A stretch of DNA of 64,000 bases. Source: JASTVH01 sp042862465. Its GTDB lineage: Bacteria; Pseudomonadota; Gammaproteobacteria; Pseudomonadales; Oleiphilaceae. The notes under the pieces were generated by a model. It saw only the letters and a program-made list of their open reading frames with translations. It did not search any database and was not told the DNA's origin. Both the position numbers and the translations under genes were made by a program. The DNA lies in the NCBI GenBank assembly GCA_042862465.1, contig JASTVH010000007.1, positions 186,001-250,000 of the forward strand, in the 5' to 3' direction. Every line of letters starts with the position of its first letter. Positions within the stretch are counted from its first letter, which is position 1. Below, piece after piece: positions 54,857-63,222 of this stretch.

Positions 54857-56002
54857 TCATTCATTGAGCTCCTCGCAGGTCTTGCTGATCGGCGACACCA
54901 CCAGGTTATCCCCCTTGTCGCCGTCCTCGAGCAGAATCACCCCCTTTTCAGTCACCAGCAACTGGTTCTCGGCAAACAGGTTGCCATCCCCTACCGCCAG
55001 GCTGCTGGGCATGCCGTAGTTGAAGAGGAAGGTCCGCAGGGGACTGTCCTTGAACAACGGACGCCCCCAGGCATCCTGTTCGCCAGTGGGCGGCACATAG
55101 TAGAGCGAGCCGTAGAGATAATCCGCAAACGCCACGCCGCCACAGACAGGCAACAGGTCGTCAATGATGAACGGCGAATCACTCTGGGTATGCCACAGGG
55201 TCTGGCCATTGGGTGTGGTTTCCCCTTGGGCATTGGTGAGTGACGCCGGGATATCCCCCTGGGCATCAAACTGGAAGCGCTTCACCGCACGGGCCTCGCT
55301 AAGGTAAAGGGCGTTGTCTGCTACCCGCAGCCCATTGGGGCTGACCACCCCTTCATCCGGCCCCAGCCACTGGCGTTCGAAGGACAGCATACGCGGAATG
55401 CGGGTGGAAAAATCCAGGGTCATCCGGGCCACCCCACCCTGTTTGGCGGGATCATCCGGATCCGGCGTAATCAGATAGTCCGCCAGCAACAGGTCGCCAT
55501 TGGGCGAAAAGGCCAGGCCGTTGACCGTCAGCAGGGCATCCATCGGATCGTTCTCCAAAGGATCGACCCGCTCCATCACCCGCTCCTCACCCTGGCGCTC
55601 CAGTGGCATGGCATACAGTCGGTTGTCGGCCTGGAGATCGAACAGAACCGCTGTGGAATCCACCTGGGTATCCAGCGTGATCGCCTTGCAGACCGAAAAT
55701 AACGTGTTGTTGCGCTCTGCAATGCCCGTGAACATGCAGGTCTGCAGGCGCTGGGTGTTTTCGTCGGGGCTGTCACTGGGCAAATCCTCCAGTGCCAGGC
55801 GTTCCTTGCGGTAGCCTGACTCGGTGGCAGCGCGCACAATCTCGAAGATACCGTCGCCACCGGTCACGAACACCCGTCCGGTGTCACTGACCAGAATATT
55901 TTCCGCATCATACAGATCGACCACTTTGGTCTTTTCCAGGCAGCCGGTCAGGGTGACCAGGGCCGTGCCCAGGATCAGGCCGCGTTTGAGGGATCGGTTC
56001 AT
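54857..56002 (-). CDS. lipoprotein with beta-propeller-like repeats, unknown function
   Basis: A 381-residue predicted lipoprotein (lipobox LTGC, Cys21). Repeated strand motifs such as SPNGDLLLADYLI and SPNGLRVADNALYLSEA, plus GVAFADYLYGSLYYV, look like SMP-30/NHL-type beta-propeller blades. An extracellular ligand- or lactone-related role would fit the fold, but nothing fixes a function. AAGGAG precedes the ATG. It stands alone, divergent from the FAH-family gene. Confidence 0.8.
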   Translation of the reverse strand: MNRSLKRGLILGTALVTLTGCLEKTKVVDLYDAENILVSDTGRVFVTGGDGIFEIVRAATESGYRKERLALEDLPSDSPDENTQRLQTCMFTGIAERNNTLFSVCKAITLDTQVDSTAVLFDLQADNRLYAMPLERQGEERVMERVDPLENDPMDALLTVNGLAFSPNGDLLLADYLITPDPDDPAKQGGVARMTLDFSTRIPRMLSFERQWLGPDEGVVSPNGLRVADNALYLSEARAVKRFQFDAQGDIPASLTNAQGETTPNGQTLWHTQSDSPFIIDDLLPVCGGVAFADYLYGSLYYVPPTGEQDAWGRPLFKDSPLRTFLFNYGMPSSLAVGDGNLFAENQLLVTEKGVILLEDGDKGDNLVVSPISKTCEELNE

Positions 56003-56169
56003 AAGGGGCTCCTTGCTTTTTTTGTTGTGTGCCCATGATTACCGGTACGTCTGTCCCAGGGCATCCCCTAAACAGGGGAGTCGCATAGCCTCTGGACGCC
56101 TCGCGCCCTTCAAAGACATACTGTTCGGCATACCCGATCCCCAACAGTCTGAAATCAAGCGAGCCTTTG

Positions 56170-56835
56170 ATGTCTGCTTTTCATTTGCGCTATGTGGACG
56201 GCGCCCCCGTCCCTTTCACCCTTGGCAAGATTGTCTGTGTCGGGCGTAACTACGCCGCCCATGCCGCGGAACTTAACAACCCCATTCCGGACAAACCCCT
56301 GTTGTTCATGAAGCCGGCGACCGCCGCCTGCGATCTGGCGCAGCCTCTGGACATCCCGAAAGCGCTCGGCAGCGTACACTTCGAAACCGAGTTGGCGGTG
56401 CTGATCGGCAAGGAACTCAAAAAGGCGACGCCGGAAGCGGTGCCCGGGGCGATTGCCGGCTGGGGGCTGGCGCTGGATCTGACACTGCGCGATATTCAGA
56501 GCGAGCTGAAGGAAAAAGGGCACCCCTGGGAACGGGCCAAGGCCTTCGACGGGGCCTGCCCGCTATCGGCTTTTCTGCCGGCGGACCGCCTGGATCCCAG
56601 CGAGGCCATCGCCTTTTCCCTGGAGATTGATGGCAAGCCTCGCCAGAGCGGCAACACGGCAAACATGCTGACGCCGATTGCGCCACTGATTGCCGCCATG
56701 AGCCAGAGTTTTACCCTGCAGCCCGGCGATGTCATCCTGACGGGCACCCCGGAAGGCGTCGGCGAACTGCAATCGCAACAGCAGTTGAAGCTGGCGCTGG
56801 AGGACCAACTGGTCGTGGAAACCCACGTGGCCTGA
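56170..56835 (+). CDS. fumarylacetoacetate hydrolase family protein
   Basis: A 221-residue single-domain FAH-family enzyme (YcgM type), metal-dependent and probably acting on acylpyruvates, oxaloacetate or a related keto acid. Family marks: KIVCVGRNYAAHAAE near 20, FETELAVLIGKE near 75 with the metal-binding Glu, DLTLRDIQSELKEKG, KAFDGACPLS and ILTGTPEGVG. ATG 56170 was chosen over a TTG at 56167; the ribosome site is weak. Located 55 bases before the AarF-like gene in the same direction. Confidence 0.9.
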   Translation: MSAFHLRYVDGAPVPFTLGKIVCVGRNYAAHAAELNNPIPDKPLLFMKPATAACDLAQPLDIPKALGSVHFETELAVLIGKELKKATPEAVPGAIAGWGLALDLTLRDIQSELKEKGHPWERAKAFDGACPLSAFLPADRLDPSEAIAFSLEIDGKPRQSGNTANMLTPIAPLIAAMSQSFTLQPGDVILTGTPEGVGELQSQQQLKLALEDQLVVETHVA

Positions 56836-56890
56836 TGCATCCGTGCCGGCAGATCACCCCTTGCACGGGTCCTGAGATGTTGACGGAGTT

Positions 56891-58210
56891 ATGAGCAAAA
56901 AACCGGTTACTTCACGCACTGGACGTTTTTTCCGCCTGGCAGGCATGACCGCCTCCGTGGCCTCCAGCTACGCCACCAACCGCGCCCGCCGTTTCCTCGG
57001 CCGTGAAGAGGACGAGGCGTCGCGCAGCGAGCACTACACGCGCATGGCCGAGGAGATCGTCGGCACCCTGGGGGAACTCAAGGGTGCCGTGATGAAGGTG
57101 GGCCAGATCGCCTCCCAGACCCAGGATTTCCTGCCCAAGGAATTCTCCGATGCGCTGCAGCGGCTGCAGAAAGAAGCTCCGCCCATGCCCTTTGAGGTCA
57201 TTCGCGAGCAGGTTGAGGGAGAACTGGAGGGAGCGATTGAAGAGCGCTTCCAGTCGTTTGACGAAGAACCCTACGCCGCGGCCTCGATTGGCCAGGTCCA
57301 CCGCGCCGTCACCCGGGACGGCGACGAGGTGATCGTCAAGGTGCAGTACCCGGGCGTGGACGAATCCTGCGATTCCGACCTCAAGCAGCTGCGCCTGGCC
57401 CTGCGCCTGGGCGGCCTGATCAAGCTCCCCCGGGAAAGTGTCGATCAGCTGTTCGAGGAAATCCGCGCCCGCCTTAAGGAAGAACTGGACTACGAAAACG
57501 AAGCCCGAAACATCGCGCTGTTCCACGATTTCCACAAGGACGACGAAGGCGTCCTGATTCCGCAGGTCTTTCCGGAGCTCTCCAGCCGGCGGGTGCTCAC
57601 CATGGAACTGGTGGAGGGCGACCATATCAGCCAGGTCACCCCGGATCGCTATGACCAGGCCGCCGTCAATAAAATCGGCCACCGCATCTTTCACACCATG
57701 GCGGACCAGCTGTTCAAGTTCCAATGCATCCACGGCGACCCCCACGCCGGTAACTTTGCCTACCGGCCCGACGGCACCGTGATCCTGTATGACTTCGGCT
57801 GCGTGAAGAAGCTCAAACCGGAGATCGTAAAAGCCTACCGCAACGCCCTGATCGCGGCGCTGCACGGCGACTACGCTGCGCTGGACGATTACCTGATCGA
57901 CCTGGGTGCCCGGGTGGAAGACAAGCCCCCAGTGGACGAAGCCTATTACGCCATGTGGCGGGACATCCTGATCCGCCCCTTCGAAAGCCGCGAAGAAGCC
58001 TACGACTTTGCCGAGGCGCAGATCCACAAGCAGGTGGCGGCCAAGACGCCCACCATTTTCAAGTACCTGGATTATTTCCGTCCGTCGGTGGAGACGATCT
58101 TTATCGACCGCATGATTGCCGGCCATTACTGGATGCTGAAGCGGCTGGGGGTCCAGGCGGCGTTTCGGTCGGAGTTGGAAGAGTATTTGGAACTGACGGT
58201 TGAGGTCTGA
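56891..58210 (+). CDS. ABC1/AarF family atypical kinase (UbiB-like)
   Basis: A 439-residue protein of the ABC1/UbiB atypical kinase family, which supports quinone or isoprenoid lipid handling. Signatures are the KxGQ motif KVGQ (69-72), the Ala-rich loop YAAASIGQVH (128-137), the ATP-lysine in IVKVQYPG (Lys150), and the catalytic HGDPHAGNF block followed by YDFGCVK. No C-terminal membrane helices typical of UbiB are clear, so it is a soluble-type member. The ribosome site GGAG is close (2-3 bases) to the ATG. Confidence 0.88.
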   Translation: MSKKPVTSRTGRFFRLAGMTASVASSYATNRARRFLGREEDEASRSEHYTRMAEEIVGTLGELKGAVMKVGQIASQTQDFLPKEFSDALQRLQKEAPPMPFEVIREQVEGELEGAIEERFQSFDEEPYAAASIGQVHRAVTRDGDEVIVKVQYPGVDESCDSDLKQLRLALRLGGLIKLPRESVDQLFEEIRARLKEELDYENEARNIALFHDFHKDDEGVLIPQVFPELSSRRVLTMELVEGDHISQVTPDRYDQAAVNKIGHRIFHTMADQLFKFQCIHGDPHAGNFAYRPDGTVILYDFGCVKKLKPEIVKAYRNALIAALHGDYAALDDYLIDLGARVEDKPPVDEAYYAMWRDILIRPFESREEAYDFAEAQIHKQVAAKTPTIFKYLDYFRPSVETIFIDRMIAGHYWMLKRLGVQAAFRSELEEYLELTVEV

Positions 58211-58229
58211 ATGTCGGATGCAGCAAGGC

Positions 58230-58325
58230 GCCCCTCGCCCCTCCGTGGGAGAGGGGTTGGGGGAGAGGGGGGAGCCGAGGCGGTGCCTCGGCCGAATTCA
58301 AGCGAACACTTTGGGCGCCTTCAGC
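58230..58325. repeat. 145-bp mosaic repeat, right end replaced
   Basis: Starts GCCCCTCGCCCCTCCGTGGG, includes AGCCGAGGCGGTGCCTCGGCC and GGGCGCCTTCAGCCC, then ends where a GTAGGTTGGGCT repeat begins. The right-hand third seen in 23440-23582 and 35180-35324 is missing. Confidence 0.8.
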
Positions 58326-58327
58326 CC

Positions 58328-58408
58328 GTAGGTTGGGCTGAGCTCTGCGAAGCCCAACATTTTCCCAGCCAATCCGAATGTTGGGCTTCCTTCGTCAGCC
58401 CAACCTAC
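58328..58408. repeat. nested GTAGGTTGGGCT inverted repeat
   Basis: GTAGGTTGGGCTGA (58328-58341) pairs perfectly with 58395-58408, and inside, AAGCCCAACAT (58350-58360) pairs perfectly with ATGTTGGGCTT (58378-58388). The arm sequence matches 16859-16889. Confidence 0.85.
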
Positions 58409-58418
58409 GCTGCTAAAC

Positions 58419-58554
58419 GCCATAGCTGCGCCGTCAGCAGGGGCTGGGGTGGTTTCTGCAGCAGCGACAGGGATGTCGCGGTAGCGATGCCAGGCCAGGG
58501 ACGGCCTGTCATCGCGGCGAAAGAAACCACCCCAGCCCCGGCGAGAGCTATGGC
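58419..58554. repeat. structured 136-bp direct repeat, left copy
   Basis: The element starts GCCATAGCT and ends AGCTATGGC. A perfect 17-bp inverted repeat GGGGCTGGGGTGGTTTC lies at 58440-58456 with its complement at 58523-58539; smaller hairpins GCGAC/GTCGC and GGCC/GGCC lie inside. The right copy is at 60181-60311 in the same orientation, with the same 83-base spacing of the arms. Confidence 0.9.
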
Positions 58555-58615
58555 CCCCGTCTAAAGCCAACACACCTCTCCTACTTCGATACTCCAGCAG
58601 CGTAGGTTGGGCTGC

Positions 58616-59356
58616 TCAAGGTCTCCTGAGGACTAAATCACTCGAACCAATATATTGATACCGCATGCTGTCCAGGTCGCCGTAAGCGCTAATATCGTGC
58701 CCTTCAGCTGCCAGGGCTTCAGCTGCCCGTCGCACGCCGCCCTGAGCCGCTTGCTCCAGAAGATCGATCGAAACCTCGGGGCCGGGGTTAGCCGTCTTTG
58801 GACTGCGATAGAACAACGCCAAGAAGAAGTGCGCCGGAGCAAAGCCCTGCTCTGAGGCGCCTTCGAGCAGCATCTGCTCTTTCTCTAGATCACGCTCTCC
58901 TCTAAGAGAACCGTTTATGCCCAATTCGTTAGCCAGTAACACAGCGGCAACGGGGTCACCCATCTCAACGGCACGCTCGAAAAGCGCCACCATTTGCGGA
59001 TCGAGAGGCGCTTGCTGCTCCGAAGTAGAAGTAAGTCCCCGGTGGTACGCCAGCGCGGTGACCGCCTTGGCGCTGCCGGAGGCGGCGGCCGTGCGAAAGT
59101 GTTCTAATGCCCTATCCACATTAGCATTCAGGTACAGAATCCGTCCCATATAGAAATGGACGTCGGCGTCGCCATAACCGTTCTGTAGTAGCGACCGGCA
59201 GGCCTCAAAAGGGGAAAAATCCATCATGCTGCTCGGGATGGCACTGCACCGCTCCAGTTTCTCCTGATATTCCTGAACCGAGTCGTGGGCTGTGGCCACC
59301 AGAGCGAAGGTGCATCCAATACCGAATATGGCGAGTCGCTTGTGCAGGCGCTTCAT
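58616..59356 (-). CDS. Sel1-repeat (TPR-like) exported protein
   Basis: A 246-residue protein with a signal peptide (RLAIFGIGCTFALVATA) and Sel1-like helical repeats: YGDADVHFYMGRILYL, SGSAKAVTALAYHRG, MGDPVAAVLLANELG, QGFAPAHFFLALFYRS, QGGVRRAAEALAAEG. Sel1 repeats mediate protein-protein contacts. It starts 3 bases after the upstream coiled-coil gene's stop, so the two are co-transcribed. Lower GC than neighbours and bracketed by the structured repeats. Function unknown. Confidence 0.85.
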   Translation of the reverse strand: MKRLHKRLAIFGIGCTFALVATAHDSVQEYQEKLERCSAIPSSMMDFSPFEACRSLLQNGYGDADVHFYMGRILYLNANVDRALEHFRTAAASGSAKAVTALAYHRGLTSTSEQQAPLDPQMVALFERAVEMGDPVAAVLLANELGINGSLRGERDLEKEQMLLEGASEQGFAPAHFFLALFYRSPKTANPGPEVSIDLLEQAAQGGVRRAAEALAAEGHDISAYGDLDSMRYQYIGSSDLVLRRP

Positions 59357-59359
59357 AGG

Positions 59360-60019
59360 TTAATGTATCCCCTTGGCTTGCTTCATGTGCTGCCACTCAG
59401 CACATTCCCTGGCAAAAAATACGAAGCCCTGCTGCTGTTTGCGGAGTTTGTTTCGGATGTCCTTAAGAACTCCGATGAGTTCAGCGCAAGCCTCTTCCAG
59501 GTCGTCGCCCAGCCGGTCAAGTGCCCGTTCATATTTCATATACTTGGCAACATCCCGGCTAAGAGTGCGGATTTCCATGGCCACGACAGATTGCATTTGA
59601 GGATCATTCCCGTATCGATTGTACCGCTCATAAGTGCGCCGCCGATCGACGAGTTTCTTTTCTATCAGAGCAATCTGATCCCTGTTTCGGGCAATCGCTC
59701 GTTTCTCAATATCGGCAGACACATCACCAATCTTACGAACTTCGTCGATCAGTTCGTCGATCCCTTTGATTTCCGATACGGCAAATACTTTCGTGCAGGT
59801 GGTGAGATAGGCATAGTCACTCCCGCGTTCCACCATCATAGCGATGCGGGCTGACTCAAATTTCGCTTGGTATTCATAGATATCGGCGGCCAGCTTACGG
59901 ATATCCTGATCAACATGTTCCAACGCCTTCGTGCTATAGGACAGGTTTTCGTCCGCCCACCGGCGCGCCATTTTGATGGCGATATCCTTCGCCTTTTCGA
60001 TCAACTTCTCTACGATCAC
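59360..60019 (-). CDS. coiled-coil protein of unknown function in bracketed cassette
   Basis: A 219-residue soluble protein with heptad-rich helices (VEKLIEKAKDIAIKMARRW, DIEKRAIARNRDQIALIEKK, LEEACAELIGVLKDIRNK) and no signal peptide. It is AT-richer than flanking genes. I recognise no family. It is the first gene of a pair with the Sel1 protein. GTG start at 60017-60019 is supported by AAGGAG 6 bases upstream. The composition and the bracketing repeats suggest acquired DNA, inferred only. Confidence 0.8.
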   Translation of the reverse strand: MIVEKLIEKAKDIAIKMARRWADENLSYSTKALEHVDQDIRKLAADIYEYQAKFESARIAMMVERGSDYAYLTTCTKVFAVSEIKGIDELIDEVRKIGDVSADIEKRAIARNRDQIALIEKKLVDRRRTYERYNRYGNDPQMQSVVAMEIRTLSRDVAKYMKYERALDRLGDDLEEACAELIGVLKDIRNKLRKQQQGFVFFARECAEWQHMKQAKGIH

Positions 60020-60439
60020 GATGACTCCTTGTCTTTCGTATAACTCCTTGAGGCGGGTAAGTCGGCGATTATTAGAACGTTACTTCCTCTCCCGACCGTC
60101 AAAACTTTAACGAAGGAGGTCTCCAAATCGCAAGTTGATTGCAGGGCTAAACTAACTACACGTTAAGCAACTCACAAAAAGCCATAGCTGCGCCGTCTGC
60201 AGGGGCTGGGGTGGTTTCTGTAGCAGCGACAGGGATGTCGCGGTAGCGATGCCAAGCCAGGGACGGCCTGTCGGCGCGGCGAAAGAAACCACCCCAGCCC
60301 CGGCGAGAGCTCTCGACAACACTCAGGCCCAATGCCAACCCCATCACACATTTCGACACCCATCGAACACTTCGATTGAAATCGAACTAAAAGTCCGCAT
60401 TCTAGAACTCCAGACACATCACCACGGAGTAAAAAGAGA
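60020..60439. other. intergenic region with right structured repeat
   Basis: This 420-base stretch separates the cassette's first gene from the divergent quinone oxidoreductase. Bases 60020-60180 are AT-rich and should carry the cassette promoter; the structured repeat occupies 60181-60311; the remaining 128 bases hold no clear motif. Confidence 0.6.
60181..60311. repeat. structured 136-bp direct repeat, right copy
   Basis: Starts GCCATAGCT like the left copy; the 17-bp arms are at 60202-60218 and 60285-60301. The two copies differ at only a few positions up to GGCGAGAGCT, after which they diverge, so the terminal TATGGC is missing here. Confidence 0.9.
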
Positions 60440-61456
60440 ATGCGACGCCTCATCACCCCCAAACCCGGCGATGCCGACATACTCACCGTCGAGCAGACCG
60501 AAGACCTGAAACCGGGCAACGGCGAAGTGGTCGTCAACGTCAAGGCCGCGGGCCTCAACTTCGCTGATGTGCTGGCCCGCCAGGGGCTCTACCCGGACGC
60601 TCCACCCTACCCCAACTGCATGGGTTACGAATTCGCCGGCACGGTACAGTCCCTCGGCAGTCAGGTGGATGAGCGCTGGGAGGGCAAGCGGGTGCTCGGG
60701 TTGAGCCGTTTCAATGCCCAGGCCGAGCAGGTCTGCGTTCCGGTGGAACAACTCTTCGAAATGCCGGAAGACATGGACTTTGAGACTGCGGCGGCCATCC
60801 CGGTTAATTACCTGACCGCCTGGCAACTGCTGGTCGTCATGGGCAGCCTGCAGCCGGAGGAAACGGTGCTGATCCACAATGCCGGCGGCGGTGTCGGCCT
60901 GGCGGCGCTGGATATCGCCCGGCATATCGGCGCCCGCACCCTGGGCACCGCCAGCCCCGGCAAGCATGACTTTCTGCGCGAACGCGGCCTGGACGAACCC
61001 ATCGACTACCGCAACCACGACTGGGAAGAGGAAGTCGCGCGCCTGACCGACCGCAAGGGCGTGGAGCTGATCATCGACCCCATCGGCGGCAGCCACCTCA
61101 AACGTAGCTACCGCAACCTGCGCTCCACCGGCCGCCTGGGCATGTTCGGGATTTCCTCCGCCAGCGACTCCGGCCTTATGGGGCGCCTGCGACTGCTACC
61201 GGCGGTCGCCGGCATGCCCTTCTTCCACCCGGTGGGGCTGATGAACGTCAACAAGGGCGTGTTTGGCGTCAACATGGGCCACCTGTGGGAAGAGACGGAC
61301 AAGATCCGGATCTGGATGGACAGACTGATGACAGGCTACGCGGACGGCTGGGTCCGCCCGCACGTGGACAAGGTGTTCAAGCTCGAAGAAGGCGCCCAGG
61401 CGCATCGGCACCTGGAGCAGCGGCGGAATATGGGTAAGGTCGTGCTTGTGCCATGA
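60440..61456 (+). CDS. quinone oxidoreductase-like MDR protein (VAT-1-like)
   Basis: A 338-residue medium-chain reductase of the quinone oxidoreductase/VAT-1 branch. GroES-like domain with AAGLNFADVLARQGLY, the NADPH loop IHNAGGGVGLAALDIARHIG, and the late RNMGKVVLVP strand are visible. No catalytic zinc residues. It likely reduces quinones or unsaturated carbonyls; specific substrate unknown. It is divergent from the cassette and convergent with the D-2-hydroxyglutarate dehydrogenase gene. Confidence 0.9.
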   Translation: MRRLITPKPGDADILTVEQTEDLKPGNGEVVVNVKAAGLNFADVLARQGLYPDAPPYPNCMGYEFAGTVQSLGSQVDERWEGKRVLGLSRFNAQAEQVCVPVEQLFEMPEDMDFETAAAIPVNYLTAWQLLVVMGSLQPEETVLIHNAGGGVGLAALDIARHIGARTLGTASPGKHDFLRERGLDEPIDYRNHDWEEEVARLTDRKGVELIIDPIGGSHLKRSYRNLRSTGRLGMFGISSASDSGLMGRLRLLPAVAGMPFFHPVGLMNVNKGVFGVNMGHLWEETDKIRIWMDRLMTGYADGWVRPHVDKVFKLEEGAQAHRHLEQRRNMGKVVLVP

Positions 61457-61513
61457 CCGGACGTGTTTGACGTTGGAGGTTAGACGTATTGGCTTCCAAC
61501 ATCCGAGTACAGT

Positions 61514-61563
61514 GCTCCCTTGTCAGATGCGCCACGTGTATGGACATCACCTGACAAGGGAGC
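61514..61563. repeat. 13-bp inverted repeat between convergent genes
   Basis: GCTCCCTTGTCAG at 61514-61526 pairs perfectly with CTGACAAGGGAGC at 61551-61563, enclosing 24 bases. GACGTTGGA-type short repeats lie on both sides (61456-61490 and 61597-61618). Could act as a bidirectional terminator; no T-run. Confidence 0.65.
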
Positions 61564-61618
61564 TACAGGCTGCACGACTGATACCACTTTTTAAACGTGA
61601 GACGTCAAACGTCAAACG

Positions 61619-63022
61619 CTACAAATCAAACACCTTCCCCGGATTCATGATCCCCTTCGGATCAAACACCCGCTTGATCGCCCGCATGTACTCGATCTCT
61701 GCCTCGCTACGGGTGTAGGTCAGGTAATCCTTCTTCACCAGCCCCACACCATGTTCCGCGGACACGCTGCCGCCGTGGCGCTGGACGATTTCGAAGACCC
61801 ACTTGTTGACCTGCTGGCACTTGGCGAAGAAATCCTCCTTGGGCAGATCCTCGGGCTTGAGGATGTTCAGGTGCAGGTTGCCGTCGCCGATGTGGCCGAA
61901 CCAGATGATCTCGAAGTCCGGGTAATGCTCGCGCACCACATCGTCGATTTCCTTGAGGAAGGTGGGCACCTTGGAGACCACCACGGAAATGTCGTTCTTG
62001 TAGGGCGTGCGCGGGGCGATGGACTCGGAGATCCGCTCGCGCAGCTGCCACAGCTTCTCGGCCTGGGTTTCGCTCTGGCTGATGACGCCATCGAGTACCC
62101 AGCCCTGCTCGACGCAATGTTCGAACAGGCTCATGGCGTCGTCCATCACGCTGTCGGAGACCGCCTCAAACTCCAGCAGTGCGTAATACGGCGCCTCTGT
62201 CTCGAACGGTGCCGGCGTATCGCCGTGGGCCATGACGTGTTGCATCGCCTCGTGGGAGAAAAATTCGTAGGCGGTCAGGTCGATCTTTTTCTGGTAGGCC
62301 TGGAGCACATCCATGGCGCTGGCCATGCTGTCCAGCCCCAGCACCAGCACACAGAGGTCATCCGGCTGGCGGGTGAGCTTCATGGTGGCTTCTGTGATAA
62401 AGCCCAGGGTGCCTTCGGCGCCGATGAACAGGTGGCGCAGGTCGTAGCCGGTGTTATTCTTTTCCAGGTCCAGATTGAGGTCGAGGATATCGCCTTTGCC
62501 GGTAACCACCCGCAGGCCGGCGACCCAGTCCCGGCTCATGCCGTAGCGAATCACCTTGATCCCGCCGGCGTTGGTGGAAAGGTTGCCGCCGAGCTGGCTG
62601 GAGCCGGCCGAGGCAAAGTCCACCGGATAGAAGAGGTCGTTATCCTCGGCAAACTGCTGCAGCTGGCCGGTCACCACGCCTGCCTGACAGCGCACCGTGC
62701 GGTCGCTGGGATTGAAGTCGCTGATGTTGTTCATCAGATCGAACGCCACCACGATCTCGCCGTTGGTCGCCACGGCCCCGGCACTCAGGCCCGTGCGGCC
62801 ACCGGACGGCACCAGGGCCACCTCGTGCTCGTTGGCGAACTGCACAATGGCCTGCACCTGCTCGGTGGAGCGCGGCATCACGATCGCCAGCGGCTTGGGC
62901 GGGTAGATCTTGGTCCAGTCCTTGCCATAGGTATCCAGATCACTGGCTTCAGTCAGGATACGCGCCTCGGGAACCTTGGCGCGCAAGGCCTCAATCAACT
63001 GCTCTTGGGTCAGGGTGCTCAT
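61619..63022 (-). CDS. FAD-linked D-2-hydroxyglutarate dehydrogenase-like (GlcD/DLD family)
   Basis: A 467-residue FAD-binding oxidoreductase of the GlcD/D-lactate dehydrogenase type. The FAD-binding PCMH domain shows VPSGGRTGLSAGAV, GSSQLGGNLSTNAGG and GAEGTLGFITE; the C-terminal half has FGHIGDGNLHLN with the metal/active-site His and the end IMNPGKVFDL. It is divergent from serA. In some bacteria D-2-hydroxyglutarate dehydrogenase is paired with serA because SerA makes D-2-hydroxyglutarate from 2-oxoglutarate. That is the basis for this specific assignment; D-lactate or glycolate remain possible. Confidence 0.85.
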   Translation of the reverse strand: MSTLTQEQLIEALRAKVPEARILTEASDLDTYGKDWTKIYPPKPLAIVMPRSTEQVQAIVQFANEHEVALVPSGGRTGLSAGAVATNGEIVVAFDLMNNISDFNPSDRTVRCQAGVVTGQLQQFAEDNDLFYPVDFASAGSSQLGGNLSTNAGGIKVIRYGMSRDWVAGLRVVTGKGDILDLNLDLEKNNTGYDLRHLFIGAEGTLGFITEATMKLTRQPDDLCVLVLGLDSMASAMDVLQAYQKKIDLTAYEFFSHEAMQHVMAHGDTPAPFETEAPYYALLEFEAVSDSVMDDAMSLFEHCVEQGWVLDGVISQSETQAEKLWQLRERISESIAPRTPYKNDISVVVSKVPTFLKEIDDVVREHYPDFEIIWFGHIGDGNLHLNILKPEDLPKEDFFAKCQQVNKWVFEIVQRHGGSVSAEHGVGLVKKDYLTYTRSEAEIEYMRAIKRVFDPKGIMNPGKVFDL

Positions 63023-63222
63023 GGATTGTGCTCGGTCAGCCTGTCATCGGGGGTGCTCGTGCGCGCCAGGGGGCACTGATCAGCTCCCTAGACGACGAAT
63101 ACCCGTGTGTCAAAAGACGATTATGTTATCATACCGCCCCAATTTCTGTTGATCCCGGTGGCTCTGTGCCCCACGGACTCTGAAAAACAGCTCACTCTGG
63201 TCAACCAAAGGTCTGGACCCCC

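Larger units (their letters stand above)
58211..58615. other. repeat-packed intergenic region
   Basis: This 405-base stretch between the AarF-like gene and the Sel1 gene contains a truncated mosaic repeat (58230-58325), a nested GTAGGTTGGGCT repeat (58328-58408), a structured 136-bp element (58419-58554), and a third partial GTAGGTTGGGCT arm at 58602-58615 touching the Sel1 stop. No gene is supported. Confidence 0.7.

Noticed and set aside
56912..58126. Long minus-strand open frame opposite the AarF-like gene
   Set aside because: The plus strand has complete KxGQ and HGDPHAGNF kinase motifs; the antisense frame has no motif.
61751..63079. Long plus-strand open frame opposite the D-2-hydroxyglutarate dehydrogenase gene
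   Set aside because: The minus strand encodes a complete FAD-binding enzyme; the opposite frame is His/Val/Gly-biased and motif-free.
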